The notes: generated by a model not told the origin, from the letters alone. Positions 16,961-25,948 are shown, numbered from the stretch's first letter. The stretch is DNA of 64,000 bases from Catellatospora sichuanensis (GCF_007483665.1 NZ_ML660185.1:286178-350177); one strand, 5' to 3'. Program-made: numbers and translations.

Positions 16961-18718
16961 TCAGCCGTCGACGCCGAGCAGCGTCTGCAAGTCGGCGTAG
17001 AAGCCGCGCATGATCAGCGCACGCCGGGTTGTCCGCCACCGGCTGCCCGCGACCGCCAGCAGCAGCTCCTTCAGCACCGCCTCGGTCAGGCCCGCGCCCA
17101 GGTCACCGCGGGCGATCAGCAGGTCGCCCAGCTGGGCGAGGTGCTCCAGCCCGAACGCCTCCGGGGCCAGCAGCGCCGCCGACAGCATCACGTCCAGCTG
17201 CCGCAGCTGCCCCACCACCGAATGGATCTGGTACGCGAGCAGCGCCATGTCGATCAGGTAGGACAGCCCGGCCAGCGCGGGCACGAGCTCGGCCAGCGGC
17301 GTCACCAGCAGCGTGATCGACAGCGCCGCCGAGATCACGGTGATCGTGCGGAGCACCGCCTCGGTCGCCTTCGTGCCCGCCTCCAGCGCTTCGGTCTGCC
17401 GCTCCAGCTCGACGAGGTAGTGGTGCAGCACCACGTAGTCGAAACTGTCCCGCGCCACCTGCCCGGACTGCACCAGCAGCCACCACGTCTGCTCGTGGAC
17501 CAGCGAGAACAGGTGCTTGTCGGCGGACAGCCGGGCCAGCGCGGCGGCGGCGACCGCGGCCTCCGGCCCCGCGGCGGGCACCGCCAGGTTCTGCACCTCC
17601 ACCAGCGACACCTGCGCCTGCTCGCCGACGGCTACGCCGCGCAGCACCTCGCCGGTGAAGCTGCGCTCCGGATTCAGGCCCGAGCCCAACTCGGCGAGCT
17701 GGTCGCGGAGCGCGAACAGCGCCCGGCCGAGCTTGACCTCCAGCTCCTCACGCTGGAAGCCCGGCCGCAGCCCGTCGACGACCAGCAGCGCCAGCGGCGC
17801 CCGCTGCCCGATGACCGCCTTGAGCTGCGTGAGCAGACCCTCGGTGGCCTGCCGCAGGGTCTGCTGCTCGCCCTCCTTCACGGCCAGCGTCTGCTCACGC
17901 GCGGCGGAGTCGGACGCGGCCGGGCCGGAGCTGCCGCCCTGCGCGCCCTGCGTCGCGGTGCGCGCCTCGCGGCGCTGCTGCTGCGTCTGCGCGATGTCGC
18001 GGACCAGGCCGTCGAGGACCACCCGCTGCTTGGCCGCGTCGTTCATGATCCGGGTCAGGTCGTCCATGAGCGCCCGGTTGTCGAAGTGGTAGAGCGTCAC
18101 CGGCACACTGACCGGCGCGCCGGGGCCGCGGGCGACACCGGCCGGCTTCGACTTCGTCGTGGTGACCATGAAGACGCCCCGGATGGCCTGTTCGAGCTGC
18201 TCCGCCGACGCGGCCCGGCGAGCCTGCAGGGCGGTGGCGGCGTGCTGCTCGATGCGCGCCAGCGACTCGCGGACCAGCAGCGCGACCAGGTTGCGGGTGA
18301 ACACGAAGAACTCGTACGCCTTCAGCCACGGCAGCGCAGGCACGCCCGCGATCGGCCGGTCCGGTACACCCTGCGGCCCAGCCGCCTCCCGCAGCCCGGC
18401 CCCGATCGCGGCCAGCGGCGCCCACCCGTCGGCCAGGTACAGCTCCAGCAGGGTCTGGAACAGGTCGGCGTCGATCGGGATCTGCTCGCCGTCGGGCATC
18501 ACCACGCTGGGCACGAAGCTCATCGGCAGCTCGTCGCCCTGCCGCCCCAGCTCCGCCGTCAGCGCGTCGTGATACAGCCCGGCCCGCGCCCGGTACGCCG
18601 TCAGCAGGCTGTCGGCCAGCGGCTGCACCTGCGGCAGCAGCGGCTCGGCGGCCTCGTCCGGCCCGCCCGGGGTGAAGATGTCCGCCCGGGCGGGCTCGGC
18701 CGTGATCAGGATGCTCAC
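16961..18718 (-). CDS. Uncharacterised 585-aa protein with a hydrophobic C-terminal region
   Basis: The protein begins at GTG 18718, overlapping the stop of the 1045-aa gene in GTGA, a strong sign of coupled translation. Residues 1-190 are helical. About 195-330 are Gln/Ala/Arg-rich with probable coiled coil (TQQQRREARTATQGAQGGSS). About 455-505 form one or two hydrophobic stretches (VISAALSITLLVTPLAELVP, then LSYLIDMALLAYQI), possibly membrane-inserting. There is no signal peptide. I do not recognise the family. A membrane-associated or pore-like component is conceivable but unproven. Confidence 0.7.
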   Translation of the reverse strand: MSILITAEPARADIFTPGGPDEAAEPLLPQVQPLADSLLTAYRARAGLYHDALTAELGRQGDELPMSFVPSVVMPDGEQIPIDADLFQTLLELYLADGWAPLAAIGAGLREAAGPQGVPDRPIAGVPALPWLKAYEFFVFTRNLVALLVRESLARIEQHAATALQARRAASAEQLEQAIRGVFMVTTTKSKPAGVARGPGAPVSVPVTLYHFDNRALMDDLTRIMNDAAKQRVVLDGLVRDIAQTQQQRREARTATQGAQGGSSGPAASDSAAREQTLAVKEGEQQTLRQATEGLLTQLKAVIGQRAPLALLVVDGLRPGFQREELEVKLGRALFALRDQLAELGSGLNPERSFTGEVLRGVAVGEQAQVSLVEVQNLAVPAAGPEAAVAAAALARLSADKHLFSLVHEQTWWLLVQSGQVARDSFDYVVLHHYLVELERQTEALEAGTKATEAVLRTITVISAALSITLLVTPLAELVPALAGLSYLIDMALLAYQIHSVVGQLRQLDVMLSAALLAPEAFGLEHLAQLGDLLIARGDLGAGLTEAVLKELLLAVAGSRWRTTRRALIMRGFYADLQTLLGVDG

Positions 18719-21700
18719 TGCTCGGCGGCGATCTCGGGCAGCTCCGTCTCGCTGCCGTGCAGGTAGACCAGCGAGGTGGGCAGCGTGAACTCCCACGGCT
18801 CGCCCTGGGCCACCGCGCCGTACCGGTCGTCCTGCGCCTTGTGCAGCTCCTCGAACAGCGGCAGGTACAGCGGGTCGCCGATGACCGGCCCCGGGCCGCC
18901 CTCCCACGGTTCGCGGGTGGCCAGGAAATGCAGGACCGCGTCGTCGTACGCCGGGGACACCGCGACCAGCACCTTGACCGCGCCCGCGCGCAGGAACGCG
19001 GTGTACTCCGGGTCGGCCTCGTCGTTGCGGGCCAGCAGCTCCATCCACTTCGGCGGGGTGGCCCAGAAGTACGGGTAGCACACGTAGCCGAGCCGGTTCC
19101 ACTCGAACGCCTGCTCCAGGAACTGGATGTAACGCCCCTTGACCTGCGCGGCGTACGTGTTCGGCAGCGGATACGGCACCGGCCGGGACTGCGGCCGGAA
19201 CTGCGCGATCGGCTGGGCGCCCGACTCGTCGACGGTCAGCTGCTGGTAGTCGACGTTGACGGTGCGCTCGCCCATCGTCTCCATCGACGTGAGCAGGTCG
19301 TCGCCGTCGTAGGCGTCGAACTCCTTGGCCAGCATCGCCAGGCACTGCCGCCGCAGCTCGGTCATGATCATGTCCTGGTTGTACGCCGAGGACTGCCCCT
19401 GGATCAGCTCGTGCACCGTCGTCGCCTCGAGCTGCCCGAGCCGGTTGCGGTACGTGGTCATGTCCGCGTCGTACGCCGTCTTCAGCTCGCGGTTGTGGTC
19501 GTCGACGGCCTTGCGCTCGATGGCCTCCGCCGCCTTGAACACCTGCGTCTGCCAGCGCAGCAGCTCGTCGGCGGTCAGCACCAGGTCGGCGGTGGCCGTC
19601 AGCTCGTACCCGCTGACGTCGGAGAACGTCAGTGTCAGGTCCACCGCGTCGCGGGTCAGCGTCACCGGCCCGCCCGGCGGCGACCAGCTGAAGTTGTTGC
19701 CCCACACCCACTGCGTGGCGAACTGCTGCTCCCACACGGTCGTGCCGTCCAGCGCGATCCGCACGATGTTGCGGTCCTGCGGAGTCCTCGGGTCGTCGGC
19801 GTGCTGGTCGGAGAAGCCGATCCGGGTCGTGAAGCGCATCCGCTCCACGGCGTAGCCGATCGCGTCCAGCTTGCAGTGGTGCGAGGTGGCATACCAGGCA
19901 TCGTTGCCGTGGATGCCCTGCTCGGCGAAGAACGCCTTGCCCTCCATGTTCACCAGCGGCAGCGCCTTGCGCAGCACCGGATACGCCAGCTCGCCCAGGT
20001 CGTACTTGAGCCGCAGCCGCTCGAACTGCGCCTTGTCGATGTCCTGCGGCCGGGCCACCCCGATGTTCGGCGTCTTGAACAACGACGTCGGATCGGTCGG
20101 CTTGCGCGGCACATCGAGGTTCGCCTCGTACGCCCGCAGCCGCGACTGCACCAGCAGCGCCGCCGGCTCCGGCAGCACGAACTCGAACATCAGCCGCTTG
20201 CCGTAGTTGAACACCTGTGCCCGGTAGCGCTTGTCCACCCAGCGGTAGATGCCCGAGACGTGGCCGGTGCCCTGCTTGTTGTCGAAACCGTGGGTGTTCG
20301 TCTCCTCGGTCTCGAAGATCTTCGTGGTGGACCGCTGCGTCGCCGACGACGACTGCACCCGCGACACGGCCTTGTCGACGACCTCGCGGGAGAAGTTCTG
20401 CGCCACCTTCTGCTGGTCGCTGCTGTTGCGGTTGTAGGCGAACCCGGCCCCGACGGCCACACTCACCACGGACATGTAGTTGTACTGCGCCCGCAGGCTC
20501 GCGTTGACGTTCAGGTCCTGCTTGAGCACCTGCTCTGCCTCGCGCTTGACCTCGAACCGGTCCGCGGACTGCGTGTCCCGGCTGGTCTCCGACGACTCGC
20601 TGGAGCTGTACGAGAACAGCTCCTGGGTCTTCTCCAGCCGCCGGTGCACCCGGTCCTTGTGCTCGCCCTTCATCATGTTGTGGATGTCGGAGATCTCCCC
20701 GGCCTGGTAGGCCACCAGCCACTGCTTGACGACCTTCAGATCCCCGACGCCCAGCGGCTTGATCGCGTTGAACGGCCGCAGCAGGTGGAACAGCCGCGCG
20801 AACAGCAGGTGCACCACCGGCCGCGCCGCCAGGTGCTCGGCCAGGTCCGCCGCCGTCGCCGCCAGCGGGAACCCGGCCACCGAGGTGCCGCCGGTCCAGT
20901 TCCGCAGCGCCGGGAACACCGGCTCCAGCCGCTGCAGCACCACCCGGTCGCGTGCGCTCAGCTTGTTCGCCTTGCCCCGGGCGTGGATCTCGTCGATCGC
21001 CAGCGCCTCCAGGGCGTGCAGCGCCTGCAGGCCGTCCATGACGGACTCGAAACTGCAGCCCACCCGGCGGCGCAGCACATACAGCGTGTAGAGGGCGTCG
21101 AACAGCACCCGCTTGGTCTGTGCGTACGCCTCGGTGTGCGCGCCGTTGCCCGCGAACACCATCTCCTCCACCGGAACCCCGTCGAACAGCGTCCTGAGCC
21201 GGTCGGACAGCTTCTGGCCCAGCGGCGCGCCCCCGGCCGGCGGTGTGCCCGGCGCGGGCTCCGGCGGCGGCGCGGCAGCCTCGGTCAGCAGCGGCAGCAC
21301 CTCCACCAGCCGCCCGATCAGCGGCGCGTCGAGATCCTCGAAGCGGTCCGGCAGCAGGATGTACCGGCCGTCGACCAGCTCGTACGCGTGCCGTTGCAGG
21401 TCGGCCAGGTCCAGCGGCAGCAGCGGCTGATCGGCCGGGGCCGGTTCGTCGGCGCCGAGCATCATCATCGTCGGCTCGTCACCGTCGGACCCGCCATCTC
21501 GTGGCATCGAGGACCGCGGCATGTGCGTCGACGGGTGCGAGCCGGACTCCGGCCGCGGGCCGTCCCCGCAGAACGGCACATGGACGGGCAGCGTCGCCAG
21601 CACCGCCCGGTGCAGGTCCTGCAACGCCTCGACCATGCTCGGGTTCTGCGGCTCGCAGAACACCTTCCGGTACACCAGCGCCGCGATCGCCGACGGGCTC

Positions 21701-21852
21701 TGCGGCGAGCGCAGGTCCACGTCGGCCGGGCCGCCGAGGTCGCCGGTCAGCAGCTCGTCGCGGATGTAGCGGCGGCGCATCAGCACGTCCGCGGCCAGCT
21801 CCGGCGGTCGTACCAGCATGAAGTCGAAGATCGGCGTCGCGTCATCGGCCAT
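18715..21852 (-). CDS. Uncharacterised 1045-aa protein, first gene of the operon
   Basis: No family name can be given. Residues 1-200 are acidic with a Pro/Ser/Met-rich linker (about 95-140). Residues 200-400 are helical. A Ser/Glu-rich patch (SYSSSESSETSRDTQSADRF, about 414-433) leads into a coiled region, a Val/Ala/Gly-rich stretch (VVSVAVGAGFAYN, about 462-474) and a second coiled coil. The best-conserved-looking block is GIYRWVDKRYRAQVFNYGKR (about 534-553), followed by LMFEFVLPEP. The C-terminus has YVCYPYFWATPPKWMELL. I have the impression of similar uncharacterised proteins in distant bacteria. GAGGAG lies 9 nt before the ATG. No signal peptide. It heads a three-gene operon. Confidence 0.75.
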   Translation of the reverse strand: MADDATPIFDFMLVRPPELAADVLMRRRYIRDELLTGDLGGPADVDLRSPQSPSAIAALVYRKVFCEPQNPSMVEALQDLHRAVLATLPVHVPFCGDGPRPESGSHPSTHMPRSSMPRDGGSDGDEPTMMMLGADEPAPADQPLLPLDLADLQRHAYELVDGRYILLPDRFEDLDAPLIGRLVEVLPLLTEAAAPPPEPAPGTPPAGGAPLGQKLSDRLRTLFDGVPVEEMVFAGNGAHTEAYAQTKRVLFDALYTLYVLRRRVGCSFESVMDGLQALHALEALAIDEIHARGKANKLSARDRVVLQRLEPVFPALRNWTGGTSVAGFPLAATAADLAEHLAARPVVHLLFARLFHLLRPFNAIKPLGVGDLKVVKQWLVAYQAGEISDIHNMMKGEHKDRVHRRLEKTQELFSYSSSESSETSRDTQSADRFEVKREAEQVLKQDLNVNASLRAQYNYMSVVSVAVGAGFAYNRNSSDQQKVAQNFSREVVDKAVSRVQSSSATQRSTTKIFETEETNTHGFDNKQGTGHVSGIYRWVDKRYRAQVFNYGKRLMFEFVLPEPAALLVQSRLRAYEANLDVPRKPTDPTSLFKTPNIGVARPQDIDKAQFERLRLKYDLGELAYPVLRKALPLVNMEGKAFFAEQGIHGNDAWYATSHHCKLDAIGYAVERMRFTTRIGFSDQHADDPRTPQDRNIVRIALDGTTVWEQQFATQWVWGNNFSWSPPGGPVTLTRDAVDLTLTFSDVSGYELTATADLVLTADELLRWQTQVFKAAEAIERKAVDDHNRELKTAYDADMTTYRNRLGQLEATTVHELIQGQSSAYNQDMIMTELRRQCLAMLAKEFDAYDGDDLLTSMETMGERTVNVDYQQLTVDESGAQPIAQFRPQSRPVPYPLPNTYAAQVKGRYIQFLEQAFEWNRLGYVCYPYFWATPPKWMELLARNDEADPEYTAFLRAGAVKVLVAVSPAYDDAVLHFLATREPWEGGPGPVIGDPLYLPLFEELHKAQDDRYGAVAQGEPWEFTLPTSLVYLHGSETELPEIAAEQ

Positions 21853-22171
21853 GGCCGGACTCCTCGGATCAGTTGTGCCGCAGGGGAAGGGCGGTGCAAC
21901 TGCCGTGATGGTGCCGACGGCATCGACGTAAAACTAAGGGCCGGTCCCGTCCGGCGCTTCGACCGGACGCGGACCCGACAGCAACGAGCGGTCTCACATC
22001 GACGTCGATCAGACGCCCGCACTCCGGCGGCAGGCCCTGCGCAGGAGACAGGCCGCTAGGGCTCCGGTCCGATCGGCCGCCGCGAGCAGTGTGCCCGTGG
22101 CAAGCGGCAACCGAGGTGTGTCCCCATCGCGTAGTTCCTTTCAGGACGCCTACGACCACGGGGAGAGTGCG
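21853..22171. other. 319-bp divergent intergenic region
   Basis: It separates the three-gene minus-strand operon from the plus-strand lipoprotein gene and must hold both promoters. It contains a 12-bp palindrome ATCGACGTCGAT (21998-22009), a small hairpin GTCCGG/CCGGAC (21949-21968) and an AT-richer patch TTAGTTTTACG (minus strand, near 21930). I see no gene in it. Confidence 0.5.
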
Positions 22172-23002
22172 TTGCGCCGCCGGACTGCGATCATCACTGC
22201 GGGACTCATCATGCTGGCCGGATGCGGCTCGCCGACGCCGGTGCAGGAGGTCGAGCCGTCCTCGGTGGTGCGGCTCGACCTCGCCCGCGGCGCGGACCGG
22301 ACGCTGCCCACCGAGGTCCACCTGCCACCCGGCCGGGGCAGGCATCCGCTGGTGGTGTTCGTGCACGGGTACACCTGCCACGTGTCCGAGTACGCGGACC
22401 TGATCGCGAACTGGGTGGTGGCCGGGTTCGCGGTGGCCGCGCCGACGTTCCCGTACACCAACGGCGCAGCCGCGAAGCTCGACGTGATGGACCTGCTCAA
22501 CCAGCCGCAGGACGTCACGGCCGTGCTCGACGCACTGTTGGTGGCTGCGGCGAAGCAGGGCGATCCGTTGCACGGCCGGATCGACCCGGACCGGATCGCG
22601 GCCGGCGGGCACTCGCTGGGCGGCATGACCACGGTCGGCGCGCTGGGGAAGTGGCGGGACCCGCGGCTGAAGGCCGGGATCGTGCTTGCCGGCAGTGCCC
22701 GCGAGGTGGGGGCGGAGTTCCGGGGCGACCCGGCGGCGATGCTGTTCATCCACGGCATTGGCGACCAGGTGGTGACGATCGATCAGGGCCGCGCCGCGTA
22801 CGACGCCGTGCCCTGGCCGAAGGCGTTCCTCACCCTGCCGGCCGGCACCCACCGCAACCCGTTCATGTCACCGGCCGACCCCGACTTCGACCTCGTGGCC
22901 GAGTCCACCACCGACTTCCTCCGCTGGCGCCTCAACGCCGATGCGGACGCCCGCAAGCGGCTGGCGGTGCTCGGCACCCACTTCGACGATCGTCTGGGCT
23001 GA
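22172..23002 (+). CDS. Secreted alpha/beta-hydrolase lipoprotein
   Basis: The 276-residue protein begins with a lipoprotein signal (RRRTAIITAGLIMLAGC, lipobox LAGC), so it should be anchored outside the membrane. It has the alpha/beta-hydrolase core: oxyanion loop VVFVHGYTC, nucleophile elbow GGHSLGG, an acid in HGIGDQVV and a late His in AGTHRNP. It resembles chlorophyllase/PET-hydrolase-like esterases. TTG 22172 is chosen because GGGGAGAG precedes it with good spacing and it gives a clean signal peptide; reading further upstream adds a non-signal-like tail. Substrate unknown. Confidence 0.8.
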   Translation: MRRRTAIITAGLIMLAGCGSPTPVQEVEPSSVVRLDLARGADRTLPTEVHLPPGRGRHPLVVFVHGYTCHVSEYADLIANWVVAGFAVAAPTFPYTNGAAAKLDVMDLLNQPQDVTAVLDALLVAAAKQGDPLHGRIDPDRIAAGGHSLGGMTTVGALGKWRDPRLKAGIVLAGSAREVGAEFRGDPAAMLFIHGIGDQVVTIDQGRAAYDAVPWPKAFLTLPAGTHRNPFMSPADPDFDLVAESTTDFLRWRLNADADARKRLAVLGTHFDDRLG

Positions 23003-23021
23003 TCGCGTAGGCGCCGCATGG

Positions 23022-23906
23022 TCAGCCGTGGCGGTGACGCACGATGTAGTCGATGTAGCGGATCGTGTCCGCGCGGTCCTCCTCGCTGATCGAGTCCCAC
23101 AGGTCCGCCAGCCAGTAGAGCGAGCCCGACAGCGGCCAGGCCCACCCGCGTACCCAGGTCGCCTCGTCGAATCCGAGCGCCTCCCGGTAGGCGGCCCGCG
23201 CGCGGGCATCGAACAGGCTCCAGCCCGGCCGCACCTCGACCGCCGGATCGCCACGGCCGAGGCCGCCGAAGTCGATCACCGCGGTGAGCCTGCCCCGGTC
23301 GACCAGCAGGTTGCCTGCCAGGAGATCACCGTGCAGCCATACCGGCGGTCCGGCCCACTCGTCCGCCGCCATCGCCTCGTCCCACGCCGCGGTCACCGCT
23401 CGCCCGTCGATCCGGTCGCCCAGCTCCGCGATCGACCGGCGGGTCAGCCCGTCCCGCTGCGCCAGCGGTACGCCGCGCTGGATCCCCTCCTTGACCGGCC
23501 CGTCCATCGGGTCGATCGCGATCATCGCGCGCACGAAGCCGGCGAGGTCGACGGCGAGGTCGACGAGATCCTGCCCGGCTTCCGGATTGCGTCCGTCCAG
23601 CCACGGGACGACCGTCCACGGCCACGGATAGTCCCCGCCCGGCCGGCCGACCGCGATCGGCACCGGCACCGGCACCGGCAGATGCGGTGCCAGCCGCGGC
23701 AGCCAGGTCGCGTCGGTCGCCACCTGGTCGACCGCCCACTGTGCCCGCGGCAGCCGCGCCGTCAGGGAATCACCCAGCCGGAACAGCGCGTTGTCGGTGC
23801 CGTTCAACGGCTGCGCAACGATCGGCAGGTCCGACCACTCGGGGAACTGCTCGTGGACCAGGGCGCGTACCTGCTCGACAGCGACGATGATCTCTCCGGG
23901 GCGCAT
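23022..23906 (-). CDS. APH-like small-molecule phosphotransferase
   Basis: The 294-residue protein has the aminoglycoside-phosphotransferase kinase fold: WLHGDLLAGNLL (catalytic loop with Asp and Asn) and VIDFGGLGRGDPAVE (metal-binding Asp). The family phosphorylates aminoglycosides, macrolides, choline or sugars, so a resistance role is not established. It overlaps nothing and converges on the hydrolase with 19 bp between stops. The ATG has no Shine-Dalgarno, but TACGGT lies exactly 6 nt upstream, so it is probably leaderless. Confidence 0.85.
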   Translation of the reverse strand: MRPGEIIVAVEQVRALVHEQFPEWSDLPIVAQPLNGTDNALFRLGDSLTARLPRAQWAVDQVATDATWLPRLAPHLPVPVPVPIAVGRPGGDYPWPWTVVPWLDGRNPEAGQDLVDLAVDLAGFVRAMIAIDPMDGPVKEGIQRGVPLAQRDGLTRRSIAELGDRIDGRAVTAAWDEAMAADEWAGPPVWLHGDLLAGNLLVDRGRLTAVIDFGGLGRGDPAVEVRPGWSLFDARARAAYREALGFDEATWVRGWAWPLSGSLYWLADLWDSISEEDRADTIRYIDYIVRHRHG

Positions 23907-24275
23907 CGCGCGACCGTAGAACCCGCTCGATCATCCCGTCAATCGGATTCGGACCACGCCGCACCGTACGCCGGACTGACCGCTTGCACCGCGGCCTCGG
24001 CATGGGCGGAGCTGGGCTCATGGCGAACGGGTCGGTGCTCACCTTGGGCGAGGTCGCGATCAACGCTGCCCGCACCGGCCTTGCCGTCGTCAGCGGCGCA
24101 TTCTCGCCCTCGGCAGCTAGCGGCCATCCGCCTGCGCCGGGAAGCACAGGTCCGGCGGTCCATACAGCTGCTCGGCCTCACGCTCGGGTCTTATACCGCG
24201 TGGCTGCCCGACCTGGCTGGCAGCCGCGTACTTCACGGGACCCAGCATCGCGGCGCAGGGCGGCCTACGGCGTAC
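23907..24275. other. 369-bp gap with no convincing gene
   Basis: It holds the leaderless promoter of the APH-like gene at its left end. Short open stretches occur on both strands, one reading RLRREAQVRRSIQLLGLTLG on the plus strand (around 24130-24190), but none has a start, ribosome-binding site and coherent codon bias. It may be the remains of a decayed gene. Confidence 0.4.
23913..23918 (-). promoter_or_regulatory. -10 box of a leaderless promoter (APH-like gene)
   Basis: TACGGT on the minus strand ends 6 nt before the ATG at 23906, and there is no Shine-Dalgarno. Confidence 0.5.
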
Positions 24276-24779
24276 CTATGCCGGATCCGCGTAGGCGACG
24301 ACCAACGCTCGGTAGTCGAAGCCGTCGTGTGCGGCGGCCTCCCACGCGAAGTCGACAGGGGTGCCCGGCTCGAGGTAGCCGTATCCGCGCAGCCCGAGGT
24401 GGCGATAGTGCGCCCAGCAGCCGCCCGGCGTCTGCGGCGCGTCCAGCACCCCCCAGCCTTCGCCGGGATGCCATGACCGGACGGTGCCGCGCACCAGCCG
24501 GGCCGCTAGCGCCAGGTCTTCTGCCCGCGCCGAGATCCGAACTGTGCCGGACCCCCCGCGCCCGCACAGCAGATCGATGCGGATGTCGCCGGACAGACCG
24601 ATGATGCGGCCACCGACGGGGCGGCCCGCGACGACCGGCGTGGCGATCCGCATCCCGGTGAGGGTACGCACAGCGTCTGCCCAGGCCTGCTGACCGGACT
24701 CGCCGGAACCTAGTGCCACCCACTCCTGCGCGTCGTAACGCGCCCACCGTTCACGCTCCGCGCGCTGCCTGGCACCCAT
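24276..24779 (-). CDS. Protein with a C-terminal cold-shock (CSD-like) domain
   Basis: The 167-residue protein has an N-terminal ~95-residue part of unknown fold. Its last ~70 residues read like a cold-shock domain: GTVRSWHPGEGWGVLDAP corresponds to the GTVKWFNxxKGFGFI strand pair, WAHYRHLGLRGYGYLEPGTP to VFVHxSAI...G, and ALVV to the end. The aromatic RNP residues are partly replaced (Trp for Phe, Tyr for Phe), so nucleic-acid binding is plausible but not assured. GGAGGCGGTC precedes the ATG. It is a single-gene unit on the minus strand. Confidence 0.7.
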   Translation of the reverse strand: MGARQRAERERWARYDAQEWVALGSGESGQQAWADAVRTLTGMRIATPVVAGRPVGGRIIGLSGDIRIDLLCGRGGSGTVRISARAEDLALAARLVRGTVRSWHPGEGWGVLDAPQTPGGCWAHYRHLGLRGYGYLEPGTPVDFAWEAAAHDGFDYRALVVAYADPA

Positions 24780-24913
24780 GACCGCCTCCGCTGGTGAACG
24801 GTAGCGGCACCTGGTCGCACGGTCATCAGGTTTCGGCGCAGGGGAAGTAGCTGATCTCCGCAGTCATCGTTGTCACCGCCTGTCCTCGGCAGGTCGGATC
24901 AGCGGGGGCCTGC

Positions 24914-24919
24914 TACGGT
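24914..24919 (+). promoter_or_regulatory. -10 box of a leaderless promoter (PTP-like gene)
   Basis: TACGGT ends 6 nt before the GTG at 24926; no Shine-Dalgarno is present. Confidence 0.5.
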
Positions 24920-24925
24920 CGCGCC

Positions 24926-25357
24926 GTGGTCACGTGGCAGGAGGACGAGGCAGGGGTGCTGCGGCTGCCGTCAGGCCGGCTGGTACGCGGGCGCGGGTTG
25001 CGCCTTCCGCTGCCCGGTGGCCCGATCCCGGAGTTCGCGCTGTATCTGCTCGGCGAGGCACCGCCCGAGACGCCCTGGCCGGCGCGGTGGGTGCGGTGGC
25101 GGGACTTCTGGCTACCGGCGGACCGGGCCGCTTTCCGGGCGGCGCTGGTCGAGGCGCTGGACCGGGCCGGTGACGAGCGGGTCGAGCTGGCCTGCGCCGG
25201 CGGGATCGGGCGGACCGGCACCGCACTGGCCTGCCTCGCGGTGCTGGACGGCGTGCCCGCGGACCGGGCGGTCGCGTACGTCCGCGCCGGTTACCTCCCG
25301 GCGGCCGTGGAGACGCCCTGGCAGCGGCGGTTCGTGACTCGGTTCGGCGCGAGCTGA
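24926..25357 (+). CDS. Protein-tyrosine-phosphatase-like protein
   Basis: The 143-residue protein contains a perfect CX5R phosphatase loop followed by TG: Cys90-AGGIG-Arg96-TGTA, placed after a beta strand as in dual-specificity phosphatases. A general acid Asp could be Asp60 or Asp66 in the WRDFWLPADR segment. It is shorter than usual for PTPs, matching compact actinobacterial members. It should dephosphorylate a protein or phosphoinositide-like substrate in the cytoplasm. The GTG start is supported by a TACGGT box 6 nt upstream (leaderless). Confidence 0.75.
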   Translation: MVTWQEDEAGVLRLPSGRLVRGRGLRLPLPGGPIPEFALYLLGEAPPETPWPARWVRWRDFWLPADRAAFRAALVEALDRAGDERVELACAGGIGRTGTALACLAVLDGVPADRAVAYVRAGYLPAAVETPWQRRFVTRFGAS

Positions 25358-25361
25358 CCGC

Positions 25362-25427
25362 CAGGGGTGCCGGTGGCGGGATCGAGGCAGTACATTGCCT
25401 GCCACGCACGGCAATCGATCACCCCTG
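25362..25427. repeat. Nested hairpin between the phosphatase and EXPERA genes
   Basis: CAGGGGTG (25362-25369) pairs with CACCCCTG (25420-25427). Inside lie GATCG/CGATC and a small AGGCA-6 nt-TGCCT hairpin. It could end the upstream transcript or structure the leader of the downstream gene. Confidence 0.4.
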
Positions 25428-25450
25428 ACCCTCGCACCGAGTGAGGACCC

Positions 25451-25948
25451 ATGAGCGCCAACCTGCCCCTGCGCGAGCGCCGGATCGACGTCTTCTTCGC
25501 GATCGTGTTCAGCGCCTTCACCGTCACCTCGGTGATCGCCGACCTGATGCCGACGCTGGGCTTCGATTTCAGCCAGCCGTCGGACAACTTCATCCTCAAC
25601 TCCAATTACTGGTACGCCCACGACACCGACCCGCTGTTCATGCACCCGCCGGTGTGGATGCGCATCGTCACGGGCCTGTCCGCGCTGGTCTACATGCCGT
25701 TCTACCTGGTATTGGTGTACGCGCTGATCCGCGGCCGGAACTGGATCCAGCTCCCCGCGGTGATCTACGCGACGATGATCTCCACGATCACCGGGATCAT
25801 CGTGTTCGGTGTGGAGTTCTTCGGCGAGCCGCAGTGGCAGACCCCTAACCCGGTCAAGTTTCTGTCGTTCAACCTGCCGTATGTCCTGTTGCCACTGCTG
25901 CTGCTGGTGCGAATGCGCAAACCGGAGCCGTTCACCCGGCGGTTCTGA
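25451..25948 (+). CDS. EXPERA-domain (TMEM97/emopamil-binding-like) membrane protein
   Basis: The 165-residue protein has four membrane segments and the EXPERA layout known from TMEM97 and EBP: first helix FFAIVFSAFTVTSVIADLMP (with the membrane Asp), WYAHDTDPLFMHPPVWMRI matching the W-DPLL-PPWF signature, a third helix VYMPFYLVLVYALIRGRNWI, and a last helix with SFNLPYVLLPLLLL. Family members bind or isomerise sterols in eukaryotes; the bacterial role is unknown. The ATG follows AGTGAGGACCC. It stands alone between the phosphatase and the ggt gene. Confidence 0.75.
   Translation: MSANLPLRERRIDVFFAIVFSAFTVTSVIADLMPTLGFDFSQPSDNFILNSNYWYAHDTDPLFMHPPVWMRIVTGLSALVYMPFYLVLVYALIRGRNWIQLPAVIYATMISTITGIIVFGVEFFGEPQWQTPNPVKFLSFNLPYVLLPLLLLVRMRKPEPFTRRF

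Noticed and set aside
18757-22059. 1100-codon open frame on the plus strand opposite the unknown operon
   Set aside because: Composition is low-complexity (Arg/Gln/Val/His), with no ribosome-binding site; the minus-strand frame has coupled starts and stops and normal composition.
23022-23906. Aminoglycoside resistance gene
   Set aside because: Kinase motifs fit the whole APH fold family; no residue pattern I can see points to an aminoglycoside substrate.
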